Numbered from the stretch's first letter, positions 33,631-43,202 are shown. The stretch: 64,000 bases of DNA from Actinomadura coerulea (GCF_014208105.1 NZ_JACHMQ010000001.1:6634001-6698000), one strand, 5' to 3'. Translations and numbers: made by a program. The notes: generated by a model from the letters alone, not told the origin.

Positions 33631-34788
33631 ATGACGAACGGTCGCGACAGCGTGGGGACCGTCGAGGACCTGCACGCCTCGGCCAGCAAGATCACCGGCT
33701 CGGACGACTTCGGCGGCGAGGAGTACCTCGACGGCCTGAAGGTGCTGCTGGAGTCGCTGGCCGGGGAGGCCGGCCTCACCCCGCTCGGCAACAGGGCGCA
33801 GCGCGCGATGCTGCGCGGCGCCCTGGTCGCCCGGCAGTTCTCCGAGACGGCCTGGCGGCGGCACCCCGAGCACGCCGCCGCCGCCGTCGAGCGGCCGATC
33901 TTCGTGACCGGCCTGCCCCGCACCGGGACCACGGCCCTGCACCGGCTGCTCACCGCCGACCCCGCGCACCAGGGGCTCGACCTGTGGCTGGCCGAGGTGC
34001 CGCGGCCGCGCCCGCCGCGCGAGACCTGGGCCGGCGACCCGGTCTTCCAGGCGATCGACGCCGGATACCGGCGGCACCACGTGGAGAACCCCGAGTTCAT
34101 GGGCGTCCACTACATCTCGGCGGACTCGGTCGAGGAGTGCTGGCAGCTGCTCCGCCAGAGCATGATGTCGATCTCCTTCGAGTGCCTGGCGCACCTGCCG
34201 GGCTACTCGTCCTGGCTCGCCGGGCGGGACTGGACGGACGCCTACCGCAGGCACCGGCGCAACCTCCAGCTCATCGGCCTGAACGATCCCGGACGGCGCT
34301 GGGTCCTGAAGAACCCCAGCCACCTGTTCGCGCTGGACGCGCTGCTGGAGGTCTACCCCGACGCGCTGATCGTCCAGACGCACCGCACGCCGCGCACCGC
34401 GATGGCGTCGATGTGCAGCCTCGCCGCGCACGCCACCGCGGGATGGTCGGACGTGTTCACCGGCGCCGTGATCGGCCGCGACCAGCTCGACCTGTGGAGC
34501 CGGGGCCTCGACCTGTTCCGCGCCGAACGCGGGCGGCACGATCCCGCGCGGTTCGCGGACGTCCACTACGACGACTTCGTCCGCGACCCGATCGGCACGG
34601 TCGAGTCCGTCTACGCGCGGTTCGGGCTGCCGTTCACCGGCGACGCCCGCGCCGCCATGACGAGGCTGCACGGCGAGAGCTCCACCGGCGCCGCGAAACC
34701 CGCCCACCGGTACTCGCTCGCGGACTTCGGCCTCACCCCGGAGCAGGTCGACGAGCGCTTCGCCGACTACGCCGCCGGACTCCGGTGA
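33631..34788 (+). CDS. Sulfotransferase-family protein
   Basis: A 385-aa protein with the PAPS-binding loop PIFVTGLPRTGTTALHRLL near residue 88 and later LKNPSHLFALDALLEVYPDALIVQTHRTP (3'-phosphate binding region). C-terminal TRLHGESSTGAAKPAHRYSLADFGLT matches the sulfotransferase_3 group seen in mycobacteria. It would sulfate a hydroxylated lipid or steroid. Last gene of the KstR-like-controlled set. Real sulfotransfer has not been shown for many family members. Confidence 0.9.
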   Translation: MTNGRDSVGTVEDLHASASKITGSDDFGGEEYLDGLKVLLESLAGEAGLTPLGNRAQRAMLRGALVARQFSETAWRRHPEHAAAAVERPIFVTGLPRTGTTALHRLLTADPAHQGLDLWLAEVPRPRPPRETWAGDPVFQAIDAGYRRHHVENPEFMGVHYISADSVEECWQLLRQSMMSISFECLAHLPGYSSWLAGRDWTDAYRRHRRNLQLIGLNDPGRRWVLKNPSHLFALDALLEVYPDALIVQTHRTPRTAMASMCSLAAHATAGWSDVFTGAVIGRDQLDLWSRGLDLFRAERGRHDPARFADVHYDDFVRDPIGTVESVYARFGLPFTGDARAAMTRLHGESSTGAAKPAHRYSLADFGLTPEQVDERFADYAAGLR

Positions 34789-34833
34789 CCGTCCGGCCCG
34801 CCTGACGGCGCGGCGTCCCCGCGAATCAGCGGC

Positions 34834-36255
34834 TCAGCGGCTCGGCTCGGGCGCGCGGCGCGGAACCGGCGGCGCCGGGGACGTCCGGGCCGTCCGGTCG
34901 GGTCCGGGCAGGAACAGCCCGGCGACCGCACCGGCCAGCGACAGCGCGCCCGTGAGGACGAGGGCGGGCCCGAAGCCGCCGGAGAAGGTCTCCGCGGTCC
35001 CGTAGCCGCCCCGGGCCGTGAAGACCGCGGCGGCGACCGCCACGCCCAGCACCGCGGCGAGCTGCCGCAGGGCGTTGAAGACGCCGGACGCCTTGCCGAT
35101 CTCCCGCGCCGCGACGGAGTTGATGACCGCGGTCTGCGCGGCGGGCATCGCCATGCTGACCCCGGCCCCCGCGACGACCATCGGCGCGACCAGCTCCGGA
35201 TAGGAGGTCGAGGGCCCGGCGACGAGGCCGATCCACACCATCCCGACGCCTTGGAGGGCCAGCCCGGCGGCGGTGAGGGGACGGGCCCCGACCCGGTTCA
35301 CCAGCGCCCCCGCCGCGGGCGCGATCACGGTCACGGTCGCCGTCCACGGAACGAGCTGGAGCCCGGCGGTCATCGGCCCGGCCCCAAGGACGGTCTGGAG
35401 GAACTGGGCCATGAAGAACAGCGAGCCGTACAGCGCCGCGTACATCAGGAGCCCGGCGGCGTTCCCCGCGGCGAAGCCGCGCGAGCGCAGCAGCCGCATC
35501 GGCACCATCGGCTCCCGCACCCGCAGCTCCCACGCGACGAAGGCCGCGAAGAGCAGGGCCCCGGCCGCGAGCGCGCCGTCCACCTCGAAGGCGTCCCAGC
35601 CCGAGCCGTCCGCGCGGACCAGGCCCCAGACCAGCCCGAGCGCGCCGCCCGTCACCAGCAGGACGCCGCCGAGGTCGAAGGAGGCCCCGCCGCCGCGGCT
35701 CTCCGGGACGTACCGGAGCACCAGCGGGATGACCGCCAGCCCGATCGGCACGTTGAGCCAGAAGATCCACTGCCAGGCCAGCCCCTCGGTGACGATCCCG
35801 CCCACCACCGGCCCGGCCACCACCGCCAGGCCGGTGACCCCGGCGAAGACGCCGAGGGCCCGGGCGCGCCGCTCGGGCGGGAACCCGTTGCTCAGCAGCG
35901 CCATCGCCAACGGCATCACCAGCGCGGACCCGCACCCCTGGACGGCGCGGGCGGCGATCAGCCAGCCGATGCCGGGCGCCGCCGCGCAGGCCGCCGAGGC
36001 CAATGTGAACAGGCCGAGCCCGCCCACGAACATCCGCCTGCGCCCGAAGCGGTCGCCGAGCGCGGCGCCGGTCATCAGCAGGACGGCGAAGCCGAGGCCG
36101 TAGGCGTTCACGGTCCATTCGAGCTGTTCCATCGTGGCGGACAGGTCCAGCCGGATCCTGGCCAGCGCGGTCGTCACCACCGTCGCGTCCAGCGCCACCA
36201 TCAGCGACGCCGTCGCGGTCAGGCCGAGCAGCCTGCCGCTTGTCCTCTGCGCCAT
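34834..36255 (-). CDS. DHA2-family MFS drug/proton antiporter
   Basis: A 473-aa transporter with 14 predicted helices. Motif D1-like LDATVVTTALARI after helix 1, motif A GAALGDRFGRRRMF, and motif C GVTGLAVVAGPVVGGIVTE are those of EmrB/QacA-type exporters. A Pro/Arg-rich tail ends it. It is divergent from the ECF sigma gene; the 157-base gap may hold promoters for both. Likely substrates are hydrophobic antibiotics. Confidence 0.92.
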   Translation of the reverse strand: MAQRTSGRLLGLTATASLMVALDATVVTTALARIRLDLSATMEQLEWTVNAYGLGFAVLLMTGAALGDRFGRRRMFVGGLGLFTLASAACAAAPGIGWLIAARAVQGCGSALVMPLAMALLSNGFPPERRARALGVFAGVTGLAVVAGPVVGGIVTEGLAWQWIFWLNVPIGLAVIPLVLRYVPESRGGGASFDLGGVLLVTGGALGLVWGLVRADGSGWDAFEVDGALAAGALLFAAFVAWELRVREPMVPMRLLRSRGFAAGNAAGLLMYAALYGSLFFMAQFLQTVLGAGPMTAGLQLVPWTATVTVIAPAAGALVNRVGARPLTAAGLALQGVGMVWIGLVAGPSTSYPELVAPMVVAGAGVSMAMPAAQTAVINSVAAREIGKASGVFNALRQLAAVLGVAVAAAVFTARGGYGTAETFSGGFGPALVLTGALSLAGAVAGLFLPGPDRTARTSPAPPVPRRAPEPSR

Positions 36256-36412
36256 GCGCGTTCCCTCCAGACGACCGGGCGAGCCGGGGCAGCCGGGTAG
36301 CCGGCGAGGCTCGCCATCGCCTGTACAAACCGGCCGCGCGGGCGGTATTCAGCGGGCGGAAGCCGACGAATCCGGCCCCGGCCTCCGGTCAGTACAGGGG
36401 GAGGTGCGTCCT

Positions 36413-37399
36413 GTGAAGACCGATGAGAGAGATGCCGGGCCCGAGGAGTTCGGACGGTTGACGGACCCGTACCGGCGGGAGCTGCTGGCGTACTGCTACC
36501 GGATGCTGGGTTCCGTCCACGACGCCGAGGACCTGGTCCAGGAGGTGTACCTGCGCGCGTGGCGGTCGTACGCGGCCTTCGACGGACGGGCGTCGCTGCG
36601 CACGTGGCTGTACCGGATCGCCACGAACGCCTGCCTGAACGCGCTGGAGCACAGCAGCCGGCGGGTGCTGCCCTCCGGCCTCGCCTCGCCGTCCGGCGAC
36701 GTGCCGCCGATCGGGTCGCGCGCCCCGGAGGTGCCCTGGTTGGAGCCGCTGCCCGACCGGCTCGCCGGAGGCGGCGCGCCACCGGACCCGGCCGCGGTCG
36801 TCGCCGAGCGGGCGGGCCTGCGGCTGGCGTTGATCGCCGCCTTGCAGTACCTGCCCGCCAGGCAGCGGGCCGTGCTGATCCTGCGGGACGTGCTGGGCTG
36901 GTCGGCCGCGGAGGTCGCCGGGATGCTCGGGATGACCGGCGCGGGGGTCAACAGCACACTGCTGCGCGCCCGGTCCCGCCTGGAGCGGCTGGTCCCCGCC
37001 AGTGAGGAGATCACCGAGCCGGACGAGCCGGGGCGCCGCGAGTTGCTCGACCGGTTCGCCAGGGCCTTCGAGACGGTCGACATCCCCGGGCTCCTCCGGC
37101 TGCTCACCGAGCAGGCGGCCTGGGAGATGCCGCCCGTCCCGTACTGGTTCAGCGGACGGGAGGCCATCGGCCGGCTGCTCGCCGCCCGGCTGCCCTCCGG
37201 CCGCGACCCGAACCTGCTCGTGCCCGTCCGCGCGAACGGCCAGCCCGCCTTCGGCGCGTACCTGCGCGGCGAGGACGGGATCCTGCACGCGCATTCCCTG
37301 ATGGTGATCACTTGCACCCGTTCCGGAATCGCCCGCGTTTCGAGTTTTATGGAGATATCCATTTTCGATGACTTCGGCCTTCCCCGGGTCCACTCGTGA
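36413..37399 (+). CDS. ECF sigma factor with C-terminal SnoaL-like domain (SigG/TIGR02960-like)
   Basis: A 328-aa sigma-70 group 4 factor. Sigma2 is residues 15-80 (LLAYCYRMLGSVHDAEDLVQ, EVYLRAWRSY), sigma4 about 145-200 (LQYLPARQRAVLILRDVLGW then SAAEVAGMLGMT). An NTF2/SnoaL-like domain of about 120 residues completes it. The linker EVPWLEPLPDRL is a hallmark of the mycobacterial SigG/TIGR02960 group. The C-terminal domain is thought to control activity in place of an anti-sigma factor; none lies nearby. GTG start with GGGGGAGG upstream. A hairpin follows the stop. Confidence 0.9.
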   Translation: MKTDERDAGPEEFGRLTDPYRRELLAYCYRMLGSVHDAEDLVQEVYLRAWRSYAAFDGRASLRTWLYRIATNACLNALEHSSRRVLPSGLASPSGDVPPIGSRAPEVPWLEPLPDRLAGGGAPPDPAAVVAERAGLRLALIAALQYLPARQRAVLILRDVLGWSAAEVAGMLGMTGAGVNSTLLRARSRLERLVPASEEITEPDEPGRRELLDRFARAFETVDIPGLLRLLTEQAAWEMPPVPYWFSGREAIGRLLAARLPSGRDPNLLVPVRANGQPAFGAYLRGEDGILHAHSLMVITCTRSGIARVSSFMEISIFDDFGLPRVHS

Positions 37400-37403
37400 T
37401 CGC

Positions 37404-37441
37404 GTCCGCCGCGTCCCGCTTTTACGGGGCGCGGCGGACGG
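37404..37441 (+). terminator. Long GC-rich terminator hairpin after the ECF sigma gene
   Basis: 16-bp arms 37404-37419 and 37426-37441 (one T-G wobble) around a 6-base CTTTTA loop, directly after the stop codon. No U-tract. Confidence 0.7.
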
Positions 37442-37487
37442 GTAGGTCACCGGGCGAACCGCAGGTGCTCTTTGGGGGACGAGCCCG

Positions 37488-38264
37488 ATGACGAAAGCAC
37501 TGCCGCCCGACAGCCGGAATCGCGCGAGCCTGGCGTACCGGCTGCGCTACGCCGCCCAGAATCCGGAAAAGATCGGTACATATCTGTCACGCATGGCGCG
37601 CGACCTGAAATTCCGGGTCGCCAGCCGCGACCACGTCGCCTACTACCGGGCCGTCATGAAGGCGGACGCGGCCAGGAGCCCGGAGGCCGCCGTCGGCAGC
37701 CCCACCCGCGAACGCTGGCTCGCCCTCGGCCAGATGCAGTTCGACTACCTGCTCAGGCACGGCCTCAAGCCGGACGACCGGCTCCTGGAGATCGGCTGCG
37801 GCAACCTGCGCGCCGGCTGGCGGTTCATCGACTACCTCGACGCCGGAAACTACTACGGCATCGACATCTCTCCCGACATCCTGCTCGCCGCGCAGCACAC
37901 CCTCGTCCGCAACGACCTCCGCGAGAAACTGCCGCACCTGACGCTGGTCGGCGACCTGAAACTGCGGTTCCTGCCGTCGGAGCACTTCACGGTCGTCCAT
38001 GCGCACAGCGTCTTCAGCCACTCGCCGCTGGAGGTCATCGACGAATGCCTCGCGAACGTGGGGCGCGTCCTGGCCCCCGGGGGCTTCTTCGACTTCACCT
38101 TCGACCGCACGGAGGGAAACGAGCACCACGTCCTGCGCGAGGACTTCTACTACCGCACCGAGACCCTGACCTCCCTGGCCGAGCGCCACGGCTTCACCGC
38201 CCGCTTCATGGACGACTGGGAGGAGCTCCCGCACGGCCAATCCAAGATCCGCGTCACGCGGTGA
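37488..38264 (+). CDS. SAM-dependent methyltransferase (class I)
   Basis: A 258-aa enzyme with Rossmann methyltransferase motifs: motif I LLEIGCGNLRAGWRFIDYL near residue 100, post-I YYGIDIS, and HAHSVFSHSPLEVIDECLAN for motifs II/III region. The N-terminal 85 residues are helical. It resembles actinobacterial methyltransferases of undefined small-molecule substrates. ATG start follows GGGGGACGAG. Apparently monocistronic between the sigma gene and the lipid kinase. Confidence 0.87.
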   Translation: MTKALPPDSRNRASLAYRLRYAAQNPEKIGTYLSRMARDLKFRVASRDHVAYYRAVMKADAARSPEAAVGSPTRERWLALGQMQFDYLLRHGLKPDDRLLEIGCGNLRAGWRFIDYLDAGNYYGIDISPDILLAAQHTLVRNDLREKLPHLTLVGDLKLRFLPSEHFTVVHAHSVFSHSPLEVIDECLANVGRVLAPGGFFDFTFDRTEGNEHHVLREDFYYRTETLTSLAERHGFTARFMDDWEELPHGQSKIRVTR

Positions 38265-38418
38265 GGCGGCCCGGGAGTCGCGGTGCCGTGACGCGTCCTA
38301 CACCCCGCCACCTGCATCATCCGCGCGCGGATGGGAAAGCAGAAGCGGTGTGGGTTCCCCCCAGGCCTCCGTCGCCGAGCAACGCCCCCGGAGGCTCCGC
38401 ACGGCCGATCTGAGGATC

Positions 38419-39300
38419 ATGATTCTCTTCACCAACGCCAAGGCCGGCACGCACGACGCCCAGACCTTGGACCGGGCGGCCGCGCTGCTCAGGGACGCCG
38501 GGCGGGACGTCACCGTCTGCCCGTGCGTGGCGCCGGGCGACCTCGACGAGGCGCTGGACGGGGACCGCAAGGCGGTCGTCGTGGCCGCGGGCGGAGACGG
38601 TTCCATCAACCGCCTGGTCAGTACCCTGCACCGGCGCGGCGAGCTCGACCGGACGGTCGGGCTGGTGCCGATGGGCACCGGGAACGACCTCGCCCGCAAC
38701 CTCGGCATCCCGCTCGACCCCGACGAGGCCGTCCGCCTCCTGCTGGACGGCGGGCACCGCGATCTGGACATGCTCGTCGACGAGGACGGCCGCGTCACGC
38801 TCAACGCCGTGCACGTGGGCATCGGCGCCTCGGCCGCCGAGAGCGCGACGCGGTTCAAGAGCACCCTCAAGGTCGCCGCGTTCCCGCTGGGCGCCGTCAT
38901 CGCCGGCCTGCGCCACTCCGGGTGGCGGCTGCGGGCCGAGGCGGACGGCGAGGTCGTCGCCGAGGGCAAGTTCCTGATGGCCTCGCTCAGCAACGCGCCC
39001 GGCATCGCCGGCGGCTCCGCCCAGCTCGCCGTGGACGCGCATCCGGGGGACGGGAAGATGGAGCTGGTCGTCTCCGCCGCCACCGGCCCCATCGCGCGGA
39101 TCGCCTACGCCCTGCGCCTGCGCGACGGCAGCCACCGCCACCGCGACGACGTCCTGCACACCACCGCCCGCGAGGTCACGATCAGCGGCCAGGAGTTCCG
39201 GAGCAACAGCGACGGGGAGGTGTCCGGTCCCTACACGACCCGCACCTGGACTCTGCGCCCCGGTGCCTGGCGACTGATCGCGCCGCCCCGGCCCGCGTGA
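38419..39300 (+). CDS. Diacylglycerol/lipid kinase (DagK/YegS family)
   Basis: A 293-aa lipid kinase. VVAAGGDGSINRL has the GGDG catalytic loop, and GLVPMGTGNDLARNLGIPL has the GTGNDxAR motif; the C-terminal half is the beta-sandwich. It likely phosphorylates diacylglycerol to phosphatidic acid or a similar lipid. Start chosen at MILFTNAKAGTH, where the family normally begins; GTG at 38350 would add 23 atypical residues. It converges on the amidotransferase gene, 18 bases apart. Confidence 0.9.
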   Translation: MILFTNAKAGTHDAQTLDRAAALLRDAGRDVTVCPCVAPGDLDEALDGDRKAVVVAAGGDGSINRLVSTLHRRGELDRTVGLVPMGTGNDLARNLGIPLDPDEAVRLLLDGGHRDLDMLVDEDGRVTLNAVHVGIGASAAESATRFKSTLKVAAFPLGAVIAGLRHSGWRLRAEADGEVVAEGKFLMASLSNAPGIAGGSAQLAVDAHPGDGKMELVVSAATGPIARIAYALRLRDGSHRHRDDVLHTTAREVTISGQEFRSNSDGEVSGPYTTRTWTLRPGAWRLIAPPRPA

Positions 39301-39318
39301 GGGCGGGCCGCCGGAACG

Positions 39319-40167
39319 TCATGCGGTGGTCTCCTGGGGCGTCCGGACGGGGACGAGGGGGTGCGTCTCATGGGTGCCGGGCCGCACGATCGCGTACGAG
39401 CTCTCCGGTACCTCGGTCCACGCGCCCTCCAGGTGGTGGATCGGCTCGGACACGACGAACCGCGCGTCCGTCCCGAGCCGCTGGAGGACGTCCAGCCCGG
39501 GGTAGAGCCTGCGCAGCTGGACGATGTCGGTGGAGCAGAAGAGGGACCTCGTGCGTCCCTGGCTGGAGTAGCGGAACACCCAGATCGACTCGCCCTCGCT
39601 GGTGGCCACCGTCATCTGCAGCGGATCGGGCACTCCGTGGCGCCGTCCGAGATCCTCGACGAGGCCGATGGCGCGAGCGACGGCACCCGGCGGATCCTCC
39701 GTCAGGCCGAAGGTGAGGGCCAGGTAGAACAGGGCCTCGGAGTCGGTCGTGCCCTCGATCTCGGGGTAGAGCGACGGATCGACCGCGAGCATGACGTCCC
39801 GCTTCAGCCTGGGGTAGTCAGCGATGGCCCCGTTGTGCATCCACAGCCACCGCCCGTGCCGGAACGGGTGGCAGTTGCTGCGCTGCACGGCGGCGCCGGT
39901 CGAGGCCCTGACGTGCGCGAACAGCAGCCGGGTCCGGATCTCCCGGCTGATCTCGCGCAGGTTCGGGTCGTTCCAGGCGGGCAGGACGCTCTTGTACACG
40001 CCCGGGACCTGCCGGTCCCCGAACCAGCCGATGCCGAAGCCGTCGCCGTTCGTGGTCTCCACCCCCAGACGGGCGTGCAGGCTCTGGTTGATCAGTGAAT
40101 GGGCCGGCCGGAAGAGCAGGGCCTCCGCCAGGGCCGGGTCCCCGGAGTAGGCCATCCACCTGCACAT
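39319..40167 (-). CDS. Class II glutamine amidotransferase (EgtC-like)
   Basis: A 282-aa Ntn-hydrolase. Cys2 of MCRWMAYSGD is the expected nucleophile after Met removal; TTNGDGFGIGWF and SNCHPFRHGRWLWMHNGAIADY provide the oxyanion and glutamine pocket. It resembles EgtC/GATase-type enzymes of ergothioneine synthesis, but egtA/B/D/E are absent, so the substrate is open. Start at MCRW agrees with the catalytic Cys; three upstream codons would bury it. GAGG lies 7-8 bases before. Confidence 0.88.
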   Translation of the reverse strand: MCRWMAYSGDPALAEALLFRPAHSLINQSLHARLGVETTNGDGFGIGWFGDRQVPGVYKSVLPAWNDPNLREISREIRTRLLFAHVRASTGAAVQRSNCHPFRHGRWLWMHNGAIADYPRLKRDVMLAVDPSLYPEIEGTTDSEALFYLALTFGLTEDPPGAVARAIGLVEDLGRRHGVPDPLQMTVATSEGESIWVFRYSSQGRTRSLFCSTDIVQLRRLYPGLDVLQRLGTDARFVVSEPIHHLEGAWTEVPESSYAIVRPGTHETHPLVPVRTPQETTA

Positions 40168-40386
40168 CGCCACCACCTCGCATCGACTCGCCGCCCGGGG
40201 CGGCCGGGGGCCCGTCCCGAGATTCGGCCGGGACCGAAGTCCCTTTACCTCCTCCCTACCCGCTGAGGCCCGCGAGCACCAGCGCGGACGGCGCCGCGTG
40301 ACCCGTCCCCGGCCGGACGCGCGGCACCGCGGGCACGTGACGCCGTTGTGCCCGCGGTGCGACGCGGTCGGTGGAGAAGCGGCCGG

Positions 40387-40944
40387 TCAGAAGACGAAGC
40401 AGTCCGCGTACCGGGTCTCCCGGCTGAGCGCGGCGGGCACGAGGCCGCCCGCGTTGCGGGTGACCTGGGCCGCCTCGGTCGAGTGCGGGGTGGTGCTCTG
40501 GCAGGACGTCGGCGAGCTGTGGCCGGACATCAGGTAGTCGCAGCGGCCGTTGCGGTTGTCGGGCAGGCCGAGGGCGTGCCCGAGCTCGTGCGCGGCGATC
40601 CGCGGCGGGTAGAAGCCGTCGTTGACCGCCTCACGTCCCATGTAGATGGTGGCGCGGCCGAAGCCGTTCATGTAGGTGCGGGGCCAGCCGTTGTCGGCGT
40701 ACACCTTGACGGTCGCCTGCGCGCCGGTCGCGGGCCTGAGCTGGATCGCCGGCACGGCCGCGTTCCACGCCGCGGCGCCCTGGTCGACGGCCGTCCTGAA
40801 CTCCTGGGCGGCACTGGCGTCGTAGTAGATCGTGCGGACCGCGACCGGGGCCGCGGCCGACGCCGGCCCGGCGGCCAGCGCGGGCACCAGGAAGGACAGC
40901 CCGAGCGTGACGGCCAGCGCCGCCATGATCTTGCGGAGGGACAT
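40387..40944 (-). CDS. Snapalysin-type secreted zinc metalloprotease (M7)
   Basis: A 185-aa exported protease. Signal peptide residues 1-32, then a zinc site HELGHALGLPD (His119, His123, Asp129), matching HExxHxxGxxD of snapalysins, which are typical small neutral proteases of Streptomyces. RCDYLMSGHSSPTSCQ gives the Met-turn and a disulfide. It follows the S1 protease gene by 29 bases on the same strand; the two likely work together in external protein digestion. Confidence 0.93.
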   Translation of the reverse strand: MSLRKIMAALAVTLGLSFLVPALAAGPASAAAPVAVRTIYYDASAAQEFRTAVDQGAAAWNAAVPAIQLRPATGAQATVKVYADNGWPRTYMNGFGRATIYMGREAVNDGFYPPRIAAHELGHALGLPDNRNGRCDYLMSGHSSPTSCQSTTPHSTEAAQVTRNAGGLVPAALSRETRYADCFVF

Positions 40945-40973
40945 GGGAGCTCCTACGGGGGTGGGGGCGGGGG

Positions 40974-41696
40974 TCAGCGGCCGATCTGCTGGTTGATCCA
41001 CGACAGGTACGGCGCGATGCCGGTGTAGAGCGTGGTGGTGGCGCACTCGCCCATGTTGTCGCCGGGGCCGTGGGTCTCGCCGACGAGCGTCCAGTCGCCG
41101 CGGGTGCCGACGACCGCCGGGCCGCCGGAGTCGCCGTGGCAGGCCGAGTGGGTCCGGTCGCCCGAGACGCACACGTCGTTCGCGGTGCCGCCGCCGGCCG
41201 CGCACCGGCTGCTGGGCAGGATCGTCAGGTCGATCTCCTGGAGGACGGTCGCGGTCCTGCAGCTCGGCCAGCTCATGCAGCCGAAGCCGAGCAGCCGCAC
41301 GGGGGTCCCCGCGGCGGGGTTGGACTGCGCCATCTTCACCGGGGCCGAACGGGCGGGGGTGGACAGGTGCATCAGGGTGAGGTCGGTGCCCGACCGGGTG
41401 GTGCGCCGGTCGATCTGGCGAACCTCGCCGCCGGAGTTCTTGTAGGTCGAGCCGATCCGGGCCTGCGACGCCGAGCCGCAGTGGTTCGCCGTGACGATCC
41501 ACTGGGCCGCGACCAGGCTGCCGCCGCAGCCGTTGTTCAGCGACACCATCCAGGAGTAGGTCTCGGTGGCGCTGTGGCCGCCGATGATCGGCACGCCGCC
41601 CTCACCGGCGGGCTCGGCGGCGTTCGCGGACGTCACACCGCACATCGCGAGCGCGAAGGCGCACGCGACCAGCGTCGCCCGCAGCAGTTGGCGCAT
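40974..41696 (-). CDS. Secreted trypsin-like serine protease (S1)
   Basis: A 240-aa preprotease. Signal residues 1-27 (ANA), short propeptide, mature start near IIGGHSATETYSWM. Triad His72 (TANHCG), Asp105 (GTDLTLMH), Ser190 (GDSGGP), with six cysteines in the usual pairs. Streptogrisin/SAM-P-like small size. The primary specificity residue about six before Ser190 is Ser (THSACHGDSGG), so chymotrypsin-like specificity is plausible. It heads a two-gene protease operon with the snapalysin. Confidence 0.93.
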   Translation of the reverse strand: MRQLLRATLVACAFALAMCGVTSANAAEPAGEGGVPIIGGHSATETYSWMVSLNNGCGGSLVAAQWIVTANHCGSASQARIGSTYKNSGGEVRQIDRRTTRSGTDLTLMHLSTPARSAPVKMAQSNPAAGTPVRLLGFGCMSWPSCRTATVLQEIDLTILPSSRCAAGGGTANDVCVSGDRTHSACHGDSGGPAVVGTRGDWTLVGETHGPGDNMGECATTTLYTGIAPYLSWINQQIGR

Positions 41697-42270
41697 GACG
41701 GTTCTCCAATCGGGGGGTTCATGCCGCCGGGGCCGTTCCGCTCCGCGCACACGGAGCACCGCCCCGCATTTCTCGACGGGCTTGCGGGGAAACGCGTTCG
41801 CGAGAAGGGTGACGGCGGGCGGCATGAGCCGGGCGTCATTTTCCTGCGCTTGTGACGGCGCATTCGTCTTCTCGCGGGGACCACAGCTACGGGAGAGTAG
41901 CCGAGGGAAACGGACCTCCTCTAGAACGTGAAAAGCACTAGATGTTCAATGTGTATTTCGAGAGGTATAGAAACCCGCTGGTTCCAGCGTGTCCAACCGG
42001 GGTCGGCCCTGGCGTGTCCGCTCGCCGCCGCGGGGCGTCCCGGTCGGGCCGGCGCGGTCAAGCGCACGTCCCGCGACGGTCGCGGCGAGTAAAAGAACTA
42101 TTCGGTACTTTGCCATTCAAAGCGGGCTGATTCCTTTACCTTTTTGCCGCCTCCCTCCTTCTCCTTGACCCGTGTTTTACTTTTCGCATGGGTAACTATT
42201 CACGACTCGGAATATCGACTGCCGTGTGGTCGCCGGAAACCGCCGTCCCGCACGGCGAAAGGAGAGAACG
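41697..42270. other. Long intergenic region upstream of ICL-like gene
   Basis: 574 bases without a credible gene. AT content rises strongly between 41920 and 42230 (for example ctagatgttcaatgtgtatttcg), indicating promoters for the diverging genes. No palindromic operator was singled out. Confidence 0.5.
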
Positions 42271-43137
42271 GTGAACTACGGAGAAGAGCTGCGACGCGAG
42301 ATCATGTCGGAAGGGACCACCCCGCTGATCGGGGTTTTCGACATGTTCTCCGCCTCCGTCGCCGCGCAGCACTACAACGGGCTCTTCGTGTCCGGCTTCG
42401 GCTTCGCGGCGTCGCACTACGGCCTTCCCGACATCGGATTCATCGCCTGGCCCGACATCGTCGCCTTCGTGCAGCGGCTGCGGCTCGCCTTTCCCGGGCG
42501 GCACCTGCTCGTGGACATCGACGACGGCTACGTGGACCCCGAGGTCGCCTGCCACGTGATCGGGCAACTGGAGCTCATCGGCGCGTCCGGCGTGATCCTT
42601 GAGGACCAGCAGCGGCCGCGGCGCTGCGGGCACGTGGACGGCAAGCGGATCCTGCCGCTGCAGGAGTACCTCGACAAGCTCGACATGGTGCTGCGGACCC
42701 GGCGCGACCTCGTGGTGGTCGCCCGCACCGACGCCGGCGAGGAGGACGAGGTGCTGGCCCGCGCCGAGGCGCTGGCGCGCACCGACGCGGACGTCGTCCT
42801 GGTCGACGGCGTCCGGAGCGTCGAGCAGATCCGCCGGGTCCGGACGGTGATCGGCGACAAGCCGCTGCTGTTCAACCAGATCGCGGGCGGGAGGTCGCCG
42901 CGCGTCTCACTGCCGGAGCTGGCCGAGCTCGGGGTGAAGGTCGCGATCTACAGCACCCCGTGCCTGTTCGCCGCCCAGAGGGCCATGGAGGAGGCGATCG
43001 TCCGGCTCAAGCGCGACGACGGCCGCCTGCCCGAGCACACCGAGGGGAGTGTCGGGGTCCGGGAGTCCCTGGCCCTGCTGGAGCGCAACATCAGCCGCAA
43101 CCACTCCAGGCCGGAACCGGCGGTCCTCCTCGCGTGA
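42271..43137 (+). CDS. Isocitrate lyase/PEP-mutase superfamily protein
   Basis: A 288-aa TIM-barrel enzyme: GVFDMFSASVAAQHYNGLFV at the start, VDIDDGYVD for Mg-binding Asp residues, and the active-site loop LEDQQRPRRCGHVDGK with the lyase-type Cys (R-R-C-G-H). ICL-type cleavers such as 2-methylisocitrate lyase have this Cys, while phosphomutases do not, so C-C lyase or oxaloacetate-decarboxylase-like activity is favoured. GTG start with AAAGGAGA upstream. It stands alone with no phosphonate genes nearby. Confidence 0.85.
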   Translation: MNYGEELRREIMSEGTTPLIGVFDMFSASVAAQHYNGLFVSGFGFAASHYGLPDIGFIAWPDIVAFVQRLRLAFPGRHLLVDIDDGYVDPEVACHVIGQLELIGASGVILEDQQRPRRCGHVDGKRILPLQEYLDKLDMVLRTRRDLVVVARTDAGEEDEVLARAEALARTDADVVLVDGVRSVEQIRRVRTVIGDKPLLFNQIAGGRSPRVSLPELAELGVKVAIYSTPCLFAAQRAMEEAIVRLKRDDGRLPEHTEGSVGVRESLALLERNISRNHSRPEPAVLLA

Positions 43138-43202
43138 CCCTCCGTCCGGCGGCACCGGTCCGGGGCGGGCGGTGCCGGGCCGCGGCCGCGTCCGCGGCGG
43201 GG

